Positions 1 to 8,982 of a stretch of 64,000 bases of DNA are shown piece after piece. The position numbers and the translations under genes are program-made. How positions within the stretch are numbered: the first letter of the stretch is position 1; the number at the start of each line of letters is the position of its first letter. The stretch comes from Emergencia timonensis (GTDB lineage: Bacteria > Bacillota > Clostridia > Peptostreptococcales > Anaerovoracaceae): the NCBI RefSeq assembly GCF_900086585.1, contig NZ_FLKM01000007.1:62001-126000 (forward strand), read 5' to 3'. The notes under the pieces were generated by a model. That model did no database searches. It saw nothing but the letters and a program-made list of their open reading frames with translations, and had not been told where the DNA came from.

Positions 1-265
1 CCTTGAACGTCTTTACCCTCTGCGCTTTATTGGATGTCGGTATGCCTTTTGTCAGGGCCTCTATAATTGTACTGCTTGACAGGTCAAGGTTTGGATAAAT
101 CTGGCTGAGGTGTTTGCCCACCACATCTTCCTCTGTCAAATTGTTGATATCCTGTCGATTGTTATAATAGTATACCGCCACTGCATTCTGATCGAAGATA
201 ATTGCACCGTTAAAATAATTATATAGATTCAATACCTCCTGCGCATACTCTCTTAATTTCTGCAT
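1..265 (-). CDS. sigma-54-dependent activator, N-terminal part (runs off left edge)
   Basis: Reading leftward from an ATG at 263-265, the translation begins MQKLREYAQEVLNLYNYF and stays open to the window edge, giving about 88 residues. It closely matches the N-terminal PAS-like region of the next gene (NYYNGAI versus NYFNGAI; YYNNRKDINTLTEKDVLGK versus YYNNRQDINNLTEEDVVGK), so it is a tandem paralogue of that RocR-like activator. An AGGAGATC Shine-Dalgarno lies five bases before the ATG, and only 16 bp separate the two genes. The AAA+ and DNA-binding domains would lie outside the window and cannot be confirmed. Confidence 0.85.
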   Translation of the reverse strand, partial: MQKLREYAQEVLNLYNYFNGAIIFDQNAVAVYYYNNRQDINNLTEEDVVGKHLSQIYPNLDLSSSTIIEALTKGIPTSNKAQRVKTFK

Positions 266-281
266 ATCACGATCTCCTATG

Positions 282-1664
282 TCACAGATGCTCTGTAATC
301 TCCAGTTCTTTCATCTTGTTGTTCAGCGTCTGGCGGCTGATGCCCAGACAGTCAGCCGCTTTTATCAAGTTATCGCACTTTTTAATGGCATCTGTAATGG
401 CTTTGCGTTCAAAAATCCGGATCTGCTCTTTCAGAAATCCTTCACCACCCTTGTCCGCTTTTAAACCACTCGTGTTTTCGTTCGCCAAATTAAATAAGTT
501 GATATCGATGTCTTCCTTTTCGATGATTTCACCCTCGCAGAGGTTAAAACCGCTTTCGATCATATTCCTCAGCTCTCTCACATTCCCTGGCCATTGATAA
601 TGAAAGAACAAAGATTTTACCTCGTCAGAAAGGTCTTTAATCTGCTTCTGCATTGTCCTGTTAAAAAAATCAAGGTAGTAAGCGGTCAGCGGCAGGATAT
701 CCTCTTTTCTATCTCTTAAAGGAGGGATATTCAGCTGCACCACCTTCAGGCGATAATAGAGATCCTCCCGCAATAGTCCTTCTTCTACACATTGCCACGG
801 ATCGGCATTCATGGCTGCGATGACGCGCACATCGATGGGAATCTCCTCCAAACCGCCGATTCTGAGAATTTTTTGTTCTTCTATCGCTTTTAGAATTTTT
901 GCCTGCACAGAAATATCCATCGAGTTGATTTCATCTAAAAACAGGGTGCCGCCATTAGCCGCTTCAAAAAGCCCCATTCGATTTTCTGCATCAGTATACC
1001 CACCTCTGACAGTACCGAACAAAATACTTTCTAACAGGTTTTCTGGAATCGCAGCACAATTCTGAGAGAGAAAGCGCTTTCCGCTCCGTCTGCCGTTAGC
1101 GTGTATTGCTTGTGCGACCAATTCTTTGCCAGTGCCCGTCTCTCCATAGATCATCACAGTGGAATCCGTGTCTGACAATCTTAAAATCCTCCCTTTGAGA
1201 AGATTCATAGATCTGGAAACAGAAATGATATCATCCAGAACATAATAGCGCTTTGGCCCCTTGGCCTCTGCACCTGTGATGAAGATGTTCATGTATTTAT
1301 CGCGCTCTTCCAAATAGAGAAAGATCTCGATGGCGCCGATGATTTTATTGTTGTCAAAGATGGGAAACGTGCTGCAGATTGCACCATATTTCTCTCCTTT
1401 AAAGTTAACCAGGCTCTGATAAACGCTAGACATCGCTTGGCCGGTACGCATCACTTCCATCAGCGTGCTGTTCTCCATGTCGATGCTGGAATAGATTTCG
1501 AAAAGGCTTTTCCCTAGGACATCTTTTTCTGTCAATGTATTGATGTCTTTTCGATTGTTATAGTAATATTCGATCATCCCTCTGCGATTTACCATAATCG
1601 CTCCGTTATAGTAATTATAGATGTTTAATATCTGTTCTGCGTAGTTTGATAATCCCATGGTCAT
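282..1664 (-). CDS. sigma-54-dependent transcriptional activator (PAS, AAA+, Fis-type HTH)
   Basis: A 460-residue enhancer-binding protein that should use ATP to open sigma-54 promoters. Visible parts are an N-terminal PAS-like sensor (about 10-125), a linker, an AAA+ domain with Walker A GETGTGKE (174-181) and Walker B GTLFLDEI (239-246), and a C-terminal Fis-like helix-turn-helix (AADCLGISRQTLNNKMKEL). The loop that normally reads GAFTGA and contacts sigma-54 reads GGYTDA here (221-226), a clear deviation. The architecture is that of RocR-type regulators of amino-acid catabolism. It lies just downstream of an APC permease that has its own sigma-54 promoter, which is the most obvious target. 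The start is preceded by GGGAG; an ATG two codons in is an alternative. Confidence 0.92.
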   Translation of the reverse strand: MTMGLSNYAEQILNIYNYYNGAIMVNRRGMIEYYYNNRKDINTLTEKDVLGKSLFEIYSSIDMENSTLMEVMRTGQAMSSVYQSLVNFKGEKYGAICSTFPIFDNNKIIGAIEIFLYLEERDKYMNIFITGAEAKGPKRYYVLDDIISVSRSMNLLKGRILRLSDTDSTVMIYGETGTGKELVAQAIHANGRRSGKRFLSQNCAAIPENLLESILFGTVRGGYTDAENRMGLFEAANGGTLFLDEINSMDISVQAKILKAIEEQKILRIGGLEEIPIDVRVIAAMNADPWQCVEEGLLREDLYYRLKVVQLNIPPLRDRKEDILPLTAYYLDFFNRTMQKQIKDLSDEVKSLFFHYQWPGNVRELRNMIESGFNLCEGEIIEKEDIDINLFNLANENTSGLKADKGGEGFLKEQIRIFERKAITDAIKKCDNLIKAADCLGISRQTLNNKMKELEITEHL

Positions 1665-1764
1665 TCGTCTCCCTGCTATAATTAGGTAAAGTCTATCACA
1701 GCCTTAAACTACCTTCAACGGCAGATGCGCGCTTCCCAAAATTTGGAACATTTGCACAGCAAGA

Positions 1765-1795
1765 TTGGGACAGCCCTGTTTGCGTACTGTCCCAA
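1765..1795 (-). terminator. rho-independent-like hairpin after the APC permease
   Basis: A perfect 9-bp inverted repeat, TTGGGACAG and CTGTCCCAA, with a 13-nt loop lies 14 bp downstream of the permease stop. The U-tract on the minus strand is poor, so termination may be partial. Confidence 0.6.
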
Positions 1796-1808
1796 CAATT
1801 TTAATGAT

Positions 1809-3194
1809 TTACTGCGATTTCTTGTTTTTCCTGTCATAATAAATGTAGATGACTGCCCCGATAATCGGTACAATGACAAGTCCCAGAATTGACATAACAG
1901 GGTCTTCGATAAAGTTGTTAACCATTAGTCCTGCAAAAATCAGTGTAGATATGACTACTGTCACCGCACCGCCCCATACTTTGTATGGTCTCTCCAGTTC
2001 TGGAAATCTGATTCTGTTGACCAGGACACCAGCAACACCCAGCAGCGAACCGATCATTCCCAAGAAGACGACCAGTGTAGTCAATTGATCCAAGTTTCGC
2101 AGGAGAACCAGAATGATAGAAATCACACCCTGCGTAATCAGACTGATTGCAGGTACGCCACGTTTTGACAGCTTCTTCTGGTTTCTAAAGAAGTGGCCTT
2201 CTTCTGCCATAGCATAACCGATTCTAGAATATGCCAGCACCTGACCGTTTAAAGAACCCAGCATGGCGATGAGCATTGCCACGACGACTAGGATGCTGCC
2301 TGCACTGCCGAACAATCTTCTAGCCACCTCTGTCCCTAAATAAACATTATCGGATTCGATCATAGCTTTTGCCTCTTCAACCGGAATCACTCTGTAAATG
2401 GCAAAGTTGAAGACCACATAAAAGACAGTCACAAAACCGACGCCGATAATCAGCGCCAATGGCAGGCTCTTCTTCGGGTTTTTCATCTCTTCTCCGATAT
2501 TGGCAACGTTGGACCAGCCCTCATAAGCCCACAGTGATGACAGCACTGCGAAGGACACGATGCTGATGCTGCCACCAAAGCCCATGGTTTCTCCCTCTGC
2601 ATCGGTCGGCACCGGATTTAAATCTGGCATATGACTGCCTACGGCAATGGCCGCTATGAGGATGATGAACATCGGCAGCAACTTGGCTATCAAAGTAACA
2701 TTTGCCATCATCGCAGCCTCTTTTACTCCCAGAACATTGTATAGCGTAAATAAAATAATCAAAACGATAGCGATGGATTTTACCTGTCCATTGCCCATTT
2801 CTGGGAAAAAGTCGATCAGCGCTGTGGGTATGGCAATGGCCACAGCCGCAATGGAACCTGGACTTGCAATGAGCCACTGGCTGAATCCGTACATGTAGCC
2901 GACAATTGGGTGATACACCTCGTTCAGGTATACGGTAAGACCTCCTGCTTTCGGCCTTGATGCACCCAGTTCGGAAATACATAAGGCGCCCAGCAGGCTG
3001 ATCAGACCGCCGATCACCCAGCAGAGAAGTGCCGTTCCAGTATTATAATTTGCTCTCTGCAGAACGTAAGATCCTAAGTAGAAAATACCGGAACCGATCA
3101 TAATACCAGCTACGATGCTGACTCCTCCGAATACGCTGATTTCTTTTTTAAATTGTCTCCCTTCTGTTGGTGTATTCTGATTCTGACTTGACAT
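1809..3194 (-). CDS. APC-superfamily amino-acid permease
   Basis: A 461-residue polytopic membrane protein. The glycine-rich first helix (VAGIMIGSGIFYLGSY) and the E-G-A-R-P-x-A-G-G segment (ELGASRPKAGGLTVYLNEVY) are hallmarks of the APC superfamily (LAT/SteT-like exchangers). About 12 hydrophobic stretches follow and the tail is basic (YYDRKNKKSQ). It should move amino acids across the cytoplasmic membrane; the substrate cannot be read from sequence. An AAAAGGAGG ribosome site precedes the ATG, and a good sigma-54 promoter lies about 40 bp upstream, so expression probably depends on one of the neighbouring activators. The gene appears monocistronic, with a terminator-like hairpin behind it. 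Confidence 0.9.
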   Translation of the reverse strand: MSSQNQNTPTEGRQFKKEISVFGGVSIVAGIMIGSGIFYLGSYVLQRANYNTGTALLCWVIGGLISLLGALCISELGASRPKAGGLTVYLNEVYHPIVGYMYGFSQWLIASPGSIAAVAIAIPTALIDFFPEMGNGQVKSIAIVLIILFTLYNVLGVKEAAMMANVTLIAKLLPMFIILIAAIAVGSHMPDLNPVPTDAEGETMGFGGSISIVSFAVLSSLWAYEGWSNVANIGEEMKNPKKSLPLALIIGVGFVTVFYVVFNFAIYRVIPVEEAKAMIESDNVYLGTEVARRLFGSAGSILVVVAMLIAMLGSLNGQVLAYSRIGYAMAEEGHFFRNQKKLSKRGVPAISLITQGVISIILVLLRNLDQLTTLVVFLGMIGSLLGVAGVLVNRIRFPELERPYKVWGGAVTVVISTLIFAGLMVNNFIEDPVMSILGLVIVPIIGAVIYIYYDRKNKKSQ

Positions 3195-3230
3195 AAGTTT
3201 TCCTCCTTTTCCTTTATTGGCATATATTAT

Positions 3231-3247
3231 CGCAAGTTATATGCCAA
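3231..3247 (-). promoter_or_regulatory. sigma-54 (-24/-12) promoter of the APC permease
   Basis: The minus strand reads TTGGCATATAACTTGCG. The GG and GC are 12 bp apart (first base to first base), as in the consensus TGGCAC-N5-TTGC. Transcription would start about 25 nt before the permease ATG. Confidence 0.8.
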
Positions 3248-3338
3248 CTGATCAGAATCGTTTCCAAGGGTTGAAAATTACGCAATTGTCCGCATTTATT
3301 CATTTACCACGGTACTATTTTCACAGTCATATATCAAG

Positions 3339-3354
3339 AAAATTCGAAAATTTT
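3339..3354. promoter_or_regulatory. possible activator site upstream of the sigma-54 promoter
   Basis: A perfect inverted repeat AAAATT-CGAA-AATTTT lies about 90-110 bp upstream of the -24 element, a usual distance for an enhancer site. It is AT-rich, so chance occurrence is possible. The palindrome GACATGTC shortly to the right is another candidate. Confidence 0.3.
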
Positions 3355-3424
3355 TTAGACATGTCAACAAAGTTGTCCTGGCTTCTGTTTTGTAATAACG
3401 GATTTACAGCTTCTCTGTCGTTTA

Positions 3425-3463
3425 TAAAAAATACCCGGCAGAGCTAAAAAAGTCCTGCCGGGT
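3425..3463 (-). terminator. terminator of the N-acyl-amino-acid operon
   Basis: On the minus strand a 9-bp stem ACCCGGCAG/CTGCCGGGT is followed by ATTTTTTAT. It lies about 65 bp after the D-aminoacylase stop and closes the four-gene minus-strand operon. Confidence 0.88.
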
Positions 3464-3526
3464 TTATCCATAAGTTTAAGGCTATTTTATTGTACACTCT
3501 CTTAAGACTGCTCTCGCCAGCATTGG

Positions 3527-4885
3527 CTAAGGGAAGGGAATAAAGCTTCCCAGTCTGTCGCATGCGACCTGTTTATGATCCAAGGCCACGCAGCCGCCGA
3601 TGAGCACATAATCAATCCCTTCCGGCTGCTGATATAGATTATCGTAGGACGCACAATCCAAAATCGTCTTCGGGTCGAAGACCGTCAGATCCGCGTCAGC
3701 GCCGATGGCAATACGCCCCTTTGCAGACAGAGACAGCCTTTCTGCAGGATACAGCGTCATCTTCCGCAAGGCGTCCAGCAGGGGCATTCTCTTTTGCTCC
3801 CTGACATATCTTCCCAAAACACGCGGAAAAGTTCCAGCCGCTCTCGGATGTCCCTTTCCCTTATTCAAGATACCGTCACTGGCTATCATACCACATTTAT
3901 GGCTCATAGCCTGTGCGATCTCCCCTTCATCCATGATAAAACCCACCGCCAGCATATCGGGATACTCTGACCGGGCCTTCAGGAGCACGTCCTCTGTACA
4001 ATAGACATTTTTGTACGGCTCCTGGGTGAGCATGATGGTTCCGATGTCTTTGCACCACTGATCCAGGCTCTCCTTTTCGAACACCTCGCTGCCAATCAAT
4101 GTGGAAAAAGCGTTATAAGGATAAATATCGAAGTCGATCCATGAATGCTTCTTCTTCGCCTCGTCAATGAGTTCCAAAGACTCCGCCATCTGTCCCGTAG
4201 CCGAGCAGCTGCCCAGGTGAGAAATCTGAAACTTTGCCCCCGAAACTTCAGACAGCGCGATCATCTCTTTGATCGAGTCCAGTGCTCCGTCTGCCGACTG
4301 GCGAAAATGTGCCGCCGCCAGATAGCTTTGATTGCCATGAAGCAGCATCAAAGCCTCCGCCATCTCGTCAAAGGTGATCGCGGGGTCGTATTCTATGCCA
4401 AAGGAAATACCGCTGGCGCCTTCCTCCAGTTCCTCACGCAGCAAATCCAGCACCTGCCGCTGCTGCTTTGGAGAAATGCTCTCATTATGGCCTATTCCCA
4501 GGAGATAGCGCATCTGATTATACCCCGCCAGCATGACATAATTGACCGGTGCGCCACCCAGGCGTTCAATCATCCTTTTAAACTGCGAAAGCCTTTGATT
4601 CTGCATACCGCAATTGCCGCCGCAGACGGTGGTAACGCCCATTTTCAGCATCAGTTCTCCGATGATATAGCCTGACCCGTCTTCCTGAAAATTTTCTTCG
4701 TGCATGTGGATATCTATGAAGCCAGGAGATACTACCCGCTCCGCCGCATCGATAATCCTTCGTGCAGACGGCCTTTGATCACCGATATAACTGATCTTTC
4801 CATTTTGAGTTCCGATATTCGCTTCTATCATTCTATCTCTTTCAAAATCAGGATAGCAGCCGTCTATAATCAACGTGTCTAGCAT
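3527..4885 (-). CDS. N-acyl-D-amino-acid deacylase (D-aminoacylase family)
   Basis: A 452-residue amidohydrolase-superfamily enzyme expected to hydrolyse N-acyl-D-amino acids to a carboxylate and the free D-amino acid in the cytoplasm. Family marks are the metal-binding HxH in GFIDIHMHEE, the GGNCG segment, the ISHLG motif, and the C-terminal HPRAAGTFPRVLGRYVREQ followed by GADADLTVFDP typical of this family. It is last in an operon with a YfcC-type carrier, an M20 hydrolase and a small membrane protein. Its first codons overlap the small gene by 7 bp. Together the genes suggest uptake and deacylation of N-acyl amino acids of both configurations. Confidence 0.88.
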   Translation of the reverse strand: MLDTLIIDGCYPDFERDRMIEANIGTQNGKISYIGDQRPSARRIIDAAERVVSPGFIDIHMHEENFQEDGSGYIIGELMLKMGVTTVCGGNCGMQNQRLSQFKRMIERLGGAPVNYVMLAGYNQMRYLLGIGHNESISPKQQRQVLDLLREELEEGASGISFGIEYDPAITFDEMAEALMLLHGNQSYLAAAHFRQSADGALDSIKEMIALSEVSGAKFQISHLGSCSATGQMAESLELIDEAKKKHSWIDFDIYPYNAFSTLIGSEVFEKESLDQWCKDIGTIMLTQEPYKNVYCTEDVLLKARSEYPDMLAVGFIMDEGEIAQAMSHKCGMIASDGILNKGKGHPRAAGTFPRVLGRYVREQKRMPLLDALRKMTLYPAERLSLSAKGRIAIGADADLTVFDPKTILDCASYDNLYQQPEGIDYVLIGGCVALDHKQVACDRLGSFIPFP

Positions 4886-5133
4886 TTTGCGTCACGCTCT
4901 TTTCTTTTCTTCACGGCGAGATAGATGGAAATCGCCAGATACGTCAAAGCAAAGGCCACTGCTACCGCGTTGACTGCCCCTGGCAGCGGCAAGGTGTCTT
5001 TGACAAGAAGAAACACGGACATGGCCGCTACTGCTGCAATCACCAAGGCGCTCTTTTCCCGTCCGTAGGCAAGAGAAACTGCCAGTGCCACTGCTGAACA
5101 GATAGCGGGAAGGAACATCCATACATATACCAT
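4879..5133 (-). CDS. small hydrophobic membrane protein
   Basis: An 84-residue protein with three predicted membrane segments (about residues 2-20, 29-44 and 50-73) and a charged tail KKRKERDAKC. No family is recognised. It is packed between the M20 hydrolase (5-bp gap) and the D-aminoacylase (7-bp overlap), so it is surely co-transcribed. It could be an accessory subunit of the YfcC-type carrier; that is inference. Its tight placement supports it being real. Confidence 0.7.
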   Translation of the reverse strand: MVYVWMFLPAICSAVALAVSLAYGREKSALVIAAVAAMSVFLLVKDTLPLPGAVNAVAVAFALTYLAISIYLAVKKRKERDAKC

Positions 5134-5138
5134 GGTCT

Positions 5139-6311
5139 TTACCTCTCAAAATCCTCTTTCAGTTTTTCCATATTTTTCGGGTCACAGAGCAGTTTTGCAA
5201 CTTGCCTGCAGATAATCCGCGCCCCTGTCTGCAGCGCCTCATGTGCCCGCTCTGACTTCATGGCCTCGGCGAACTCCCGCGTGTGGACGGCTACGCCCTG
5301 ATCCACCACCTGCAAAGTGGGATGGAATACCGGACAGATCATACTTACATTTCCGGTATCCGATGAACCGAAGATTTCCTCCGCATTGCCGTTTAGGGGC
5401 AGCTCCAGCTCCTCATAAACCCGCTTTAGATTTTCAATACCAAATGGATTCTGCTTCATGTTGTCGTAGACCTCTGCCGTCGCCTTCTTTTCCCAGGTCG
5501 TCTGGGTTGCAATGGCCGCACCTCTGGCACAGTCGTCGATCTTCCGAACCACCTCGTTAAGATTTTCCCGCTCCAGTGCGCGGATATACATCTCCAAGGC
5601 GTTCTCTTCCGGCACGATATTCGGTGCCTCTCCAGCATATCTGATAATTCCGTGGATCCTCACGTCAGGTGTCACGTGCTGCCGCAGCATATCCACCGCA
5701 TGGAACATCAGCTGGCTGGCATTGAAGGCGTTACGTCCTTCCCATGGGCAGGCGGATGCATGCGCGGCCTGTCCGTGAAAGTAGTAGGTATAGGTGTCCA
5801 TGGCCTGAAGTTTGGTATAAACCAAATTGGAGTCGTACAGATGTACCATCATGGCCATGTCATATCCGTCAAAAGCGCCCGCTCTGAGCATCTTTACCTT
5901 GCCGCCGTCGTATTCCTCATCCGGCGTCCCTATGATATGGATATCTGCATCAAGCTGATCCTCCAGGTCCTTCAATGCAATCCCTGCAAGTAAGCTGATG
6001 CAGCCGCTGAGACAATGTCCGCAGGCATGGCCCAGTTCGGGCAGCGCGTCATATTCCGTCAAAATCGCCACTTTGTATTTATGCTCTTTGCCTGTGTATG
6101 CCTTGAACGCTGTATCGAGGCCGGCGAAGGGGTAAAGGATCTGAAACCCCTCTTGAGCCAACAGCGCTGTCATCTTCCTGGAAGTTTCAAACTCCTTGGT
6201 CGAAACCTCAGGATGATCAGCAATGTCATCGTTGAGTTCTGTTAATTTTTTGTGATAGCGGCGGATTGTCTCCTCCGCCGCTTCTACTATCTTCTCATAA
6301 CTATTCATCAT
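5139..6311 (-). CDS. M20-family N-acyl amino-acid amidohydrolase
   Basis: A 390-residue metallohydrolase of the M20D (AbgB/hippurate hydrolase) type. The metal-binding segment GHACGHCLSG, the following DEEYDGG and the late motif PVFHPTLQVVD are visible, with a lid domain in the middle (MAMMVHLYD onward). It should cleave N-acyl-L-amino acids or amide conjugates in the cytoplasm. It lies 11 bp after the carrier gene and 5 bp before the small membrane protein. ATG-ATG at the start leaves a one-codon ambiguity; AGAGG precedes both. Confidence 0.85.
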   Translation of the reverse strand: MMNSYEKIVEAAEETIRRYHKKLTELNDDIADHPEVSTKEFETSRKMTALLAQEGFQILYPFAGLDTAFKAYTGKEHKYKVAILTEYDALPELGHACGHCLSGCISLLAGIALKDLEDQLDADIHIIGTPDEEYDGGKVKMLRAGAFDGYDMAMMVHLYDSNLVYTKLQAMDTYTYYFHGQAAHASACPWEGRNAFNASQLMFHAVDMLRQHVTPDVRIHGIIRYAGEAPNIVPEENALEMYIRALERENLNEVVRKIDDCARGAAIATQTTWEKKATAEVYDNMKQNPFGIENLKRVYEELELPLNGNAEEIFGSSDTGNVSMICPVFHPTLQVVDQGVAVHTREFAEAMKSERAHEALQTGARIICRQVAKLLCDPKNMEKLKEDFER

Positions 6312-6322
6312 TACCTCTCAAC

Positions 6323-7723
6323 TTAAAATGGTCCCCAATTCATCAGATGTGCAATCACAATCAAAATCGCACCCAGCAGGTATTGCAGACCGATCAAAGG
6401 CAGAATCCATTTTGCCCATTTTTCCCATGGAATCTTTGCCAGAGCAAGTGCCGCCATGAAATATCCCGACGTCGGCGTAAAGATGTTGGAAATACCATCG
6501 CCCAATTGGAATGCCAATGTGGCTGTCTGTCTTGTAACACCGACTAGGTCCGAAAGCGGCGCCATGATTGGCATAGATACTGCCGCCTGTCCGCTTCCTG
6601 ACGGAACGACAAAATTGAGCAGGCACTGGAAAATGTACATGCCGATTGCAGATATGACGGATGGCAGTTTCATGAGCACGTTTGCCGTCGCATGGAGAAT
6701 CGTGTGAATGATGTTGCCGTCTGTCAGTACAACCATGATACCTCTCGCAAAACCGCAGACCAGCGCACCCGTTGCGATGTCTGCCATGCCTCTTCCCATC
6801 GCATTGGCAAACTGGTTCACGGACAGTCCGCCCAAAATGGCTGACACGATGCCCAGTCCGAAGAACAGACCTGCAATCTGCTCAAAATACCATCCCCATT
6901 GAATGGTTCCATAGGCTAAAAGGCCTACGGTAATTGCCAGAGCGATGAGGATGAGTTTCTGACGCATGCCGAAAGGATGTGTCCCCTCGTCCAGTTCAAG
7001 CTTATCTTCTCTCGCCTGGTCAATCTGGTACATCGGCGAAAGCTGTGGGTTTTTCTTGACTCTTCTGGCATAGATGAATACGAAGGTGATGGTCAGAAGC
7101 ACCAAGCATCCGTAAACGACTAATCTGTATCCCAGCCCCGAAAACATCGGCAGTCCGGCAATACTCTGCGCTACGCCTTCGGTATATGGATTCAGAAATG
7201 CGCCTGCAAATCCTGCGGCTCCACCGCACAATACGATGGCCGTACCTGTAATGGAGTCAAAGCCCAGTGCCAAGCACAGGCTTACGCAGATCGGGATGTA
7301 GGGTAGCAAGTCCTCCGCCGAACCGATGATAGCGCCCATTACTGAAAAAATGACCATTAATACTGGAATAATTACTACTTCTTTGCCTGCAAGCGCCTTT
7401 GACGCCTTGACCAGGCCAGCCTCAATCGCTCCGGTTTCTCCGATAACGCCAAAACAAGCGCCAAAGATAAAAATCAGAAATACGATTTCCGCTGCTTCCA
7501 GCATGCCGCGGAATACGGCGGACATGGTTCCCATGACGCCTACCGGCGTCTGCTCGATGTAGTGGAAGGTTTCAGGATTCACTACCTCACGGCCGTCCTC
7601 CAGGGTCATCATGTCATAGGCGCCTGCCGGAATAATATAGGTTAAAATTGCACAAAGGATGATCAATCCTACCAGCAGCGCATAGACATGAGGTACTTGA
7701 AACTTTCTTTTTTTCTTTTCCAT
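6323..7723 (-). CDS. YfcC/ArcD-family carrier (putative amino-acid or carboxylate transporter)
   Basis: A 466-residue polytopic membrane protein of the YfcC family (DcuC/ArcD-like). Characteristic are the N-terminal PHVYALLVGLIILCAILTYIIPAGAY, the segments GAIIGSAEDLLPYIPI and GFAGAFLNPYTEGVAQ, and the late PSGSGQAAVSMPIMAPL. Family members are annotated as basic amino-acid antiporters or C4-dicarboxylate carriers, mostly without proof. As first gene of an operon with two deacylases it probably imports the acylated substrate or exchanges substrate for product. AGAGAGGAG precedes the ATG, and a long inverted repeat lies upstream. Confidence 0.88.
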   Translation of the reverse strand: MEKKKRKFQVPHVYALLVGLIILCAILTYIIPAGAYDMMTLEDGREVVNPETFHYIEQTPVGVMGTMSAVFRGMLEAAEIVFLIFIFGACFGVIGETGAIEAGLVKASKALAGKEVVIIPVLMVIFSVMGAIIGSAEDLLPYIPICVSLCLALGFDSITGTAIVLCGGAAGFAGAFLNPYTEGVAQSIAGLPMFSGLGYRLVVYGCLVLLTITFVFIYARRVKKNPQLSPMYQIDQAREDKLELDEGTHPFGMRQKLILIALAITVGLLAYGTIQWGWYFEQIAGLFFGLGIVSAILGGLSVNQFANAMGRGMADIATGALVCGFARGIMVVLTDGNIIHTILHATANVLMKLPSVISAIGMYIFQCLLNFVVPSGSGQAAVSMPIMAPLSDLVGVTRQTATLAFQLGDGISNIFTPTSGYFMAALALAKIPWEKWAKWILPLIGLQYLLGAILIVIAHLMNWGPF

Positions 7724-7743
7724 TTTCTTCTCCTCTCTATTAT

Positions 7744-7775
7744 TTATATTGCAACTTATAGTTATTGTAATATAA
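7744..7775. promoter_or_regulatory. inverted repeat, candidate operator of the carrier operon
   Basis: TTATATTGCAA at 7744-7754 and TTGTAATATAA at 7765-7775 form an 11-bp inverted repeat with one mismatch around a 10-bp centre, 20 bp upstream of the carrier ATG. No sigma-54 motif is present, so this operon is probably controlled by a repressor or activator on a standard promoter. Confidence 0.45.
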
Positions 7776-8083
7776 ACTATAAAGGGGAGTTTATCATTTG
7801 CTTTGGGTTTTCTGGTAAAGGATTCATATTTTTTGATTATTCTAACGATTGTACTGCGTTTTGCCCAAGCACAGGTTGGCGAAGAGGATTTTCAGAACAT
7901 AATAAAAACGGCACAGCGCACAAACATTCACCGTGCACGTGTCGTATCTTCCTTCTACTATTATATCGGTACGATCAGGGACTTCCCAGCCTCCACAATT
8001 CTGCTGTCCCTCTTCTCGAGTAGCATATACTGGATCTCACTGCCTGCTTTGCTTTTTCACCTCCCCAAATACATTCTCTCCTG
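7776..8083. other. intergenic stretch with no supported gene
   Basis: About 300 bp between the carrier operon and the decayed genes. A 94-codon plus-strand frame from a TTG at 7803 has no good ribosome site and no recognisable family. Nothing else is supported. Confidence 0.4.
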
Positions 8084-8480
8084 CTAACTAAATTTAAACA
8101 TGACTACGGCTATTGGGCTGATAAACAGCATCTGCAGACCGATAATCCAAACAAAATTTAAAAACTGAGCTATAATTACCAACTCTGCAATGAGATATGA
8201 TCCCATCAAAATTACTGCTAGCTTCTTGTTATTTTCACATAGGTATCTGCCATAAATAAAACCCAACAATAAATACGCCTGTGGCAATGTGGTGGACATC
8301 AAGGCTACTATAGTCATAGAACCACCCTTCATTGGATAAATATTTTTTATCTAATTCCCCTGCAGAAATCAAGCCACTAATGATGTCTTCGCCTGCATTC
8401 TTTGAAAAGCAAATACTAAAAAGCAAAATTAATATCGAAATCATGCTACAGAAAATAAACAGTTTTTTTCTTTCCTTCAT
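8084..8480 (-). pseudogene. frameshifted small membrane protein gene
   Basis: The first frame starts at 8480 with a signal-like MKERKKLFIFCSMISILILLFSICF and runs to about SNEGW. A second frame then continues as a hydrophobic protein (SMTIVALMSTTLPQAYLLLGFIYGRY) to 8084. Joined near 8320-8330 (a GGGTGG run) they give one protein of about 130 residues with three or four membrane segments. No family is recognised. The split suggests a single-base indel and a dead gene; two overlapping small genes are the less likely alternative. Confidence 0.5.
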
Positions 8481-8561
8481 TTCTTCACCTTCTTTTGAAT
8501 CACTTCAATATTTACCACTTAATGCTACTGTTATCCTTCCGCTGTTACACTACATCTGTAG

Positions 8562-8599
8562 AAACAGCACTGCAGACATTTTAGCCTGTAGTGCTGTTT
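8562..8599. other. strong 14-bp hairpin
   Basis: AAACAGCACTGCAG and CTGTAGTGCTGTTT pair (one G-U type mismatch) around a 10-nt loop, just downstream of the decayed secreted-protein gene on the minus strand. There is no U-tract on either side, so it is not a clear terminator. Confidence 0.4.
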
Positions 8600-8610
8600 A
8601 GGTTCCTATT

Positions 8611-8982
8611 TTATTGCATAGTTTCTAGATCCCAGGATAATGCTTGCGGAAAATCATCTAAGCCATCATCAACGTGTGCTTCATTTCTTTTCTCGCCATC
8701 TTTTACATAGCGACCCATCTTCCTGCTTTTGCATATCCGCTGTAAATTCTTGCCTGCTAATTAGTTCCGCAGCCTGGTTCAACTTCTCATCCATAAACTC
8801 TGCTGCAACCTCTGGCGCTACGATATCCTTTAAATTTTCTGTATTGACATCCTGCTGCAAGACTGCTTCAATTGATCCACATCATCTATGTAACCTTGCT
8901 CCGTTTGTGCAGAAGATGGGATCGATGTCATTCCTAGAATCAGTGACGTGCTGATCAGTGCGATTAATAGTTTCCTTTTCAT
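8611..8982 (-). pseudogene. decayed secreted-protein gene (two frameshifts)
   Basis: From an ATG at 8982 the translation starts with a signal peptide, MKRKLLIALISTSLILGMTS, then AQTEQGYIDDVDQ. The frame shifts near 8866-8875 to a helical segment (EAVLQQDVNTENLKDIVAPE, then EKLNQAAELISRQEFTADMQKQEDG). It shifts again near 8708-8716 to YVKDGEKRNEAHVDDGLDDF and ends at 8611. The three pieces read as one protein of about 120 residues. AGGAG abuts the ATG with no spacer, itself unusual. No family is recognised. Confidence 0.55.

Noticed and set aside
7803..8087. 94-codon plus-strand frame between the carrier operon and the decayed genes
   Set aside because: TTG start, no ribosome site and no recognisable family.
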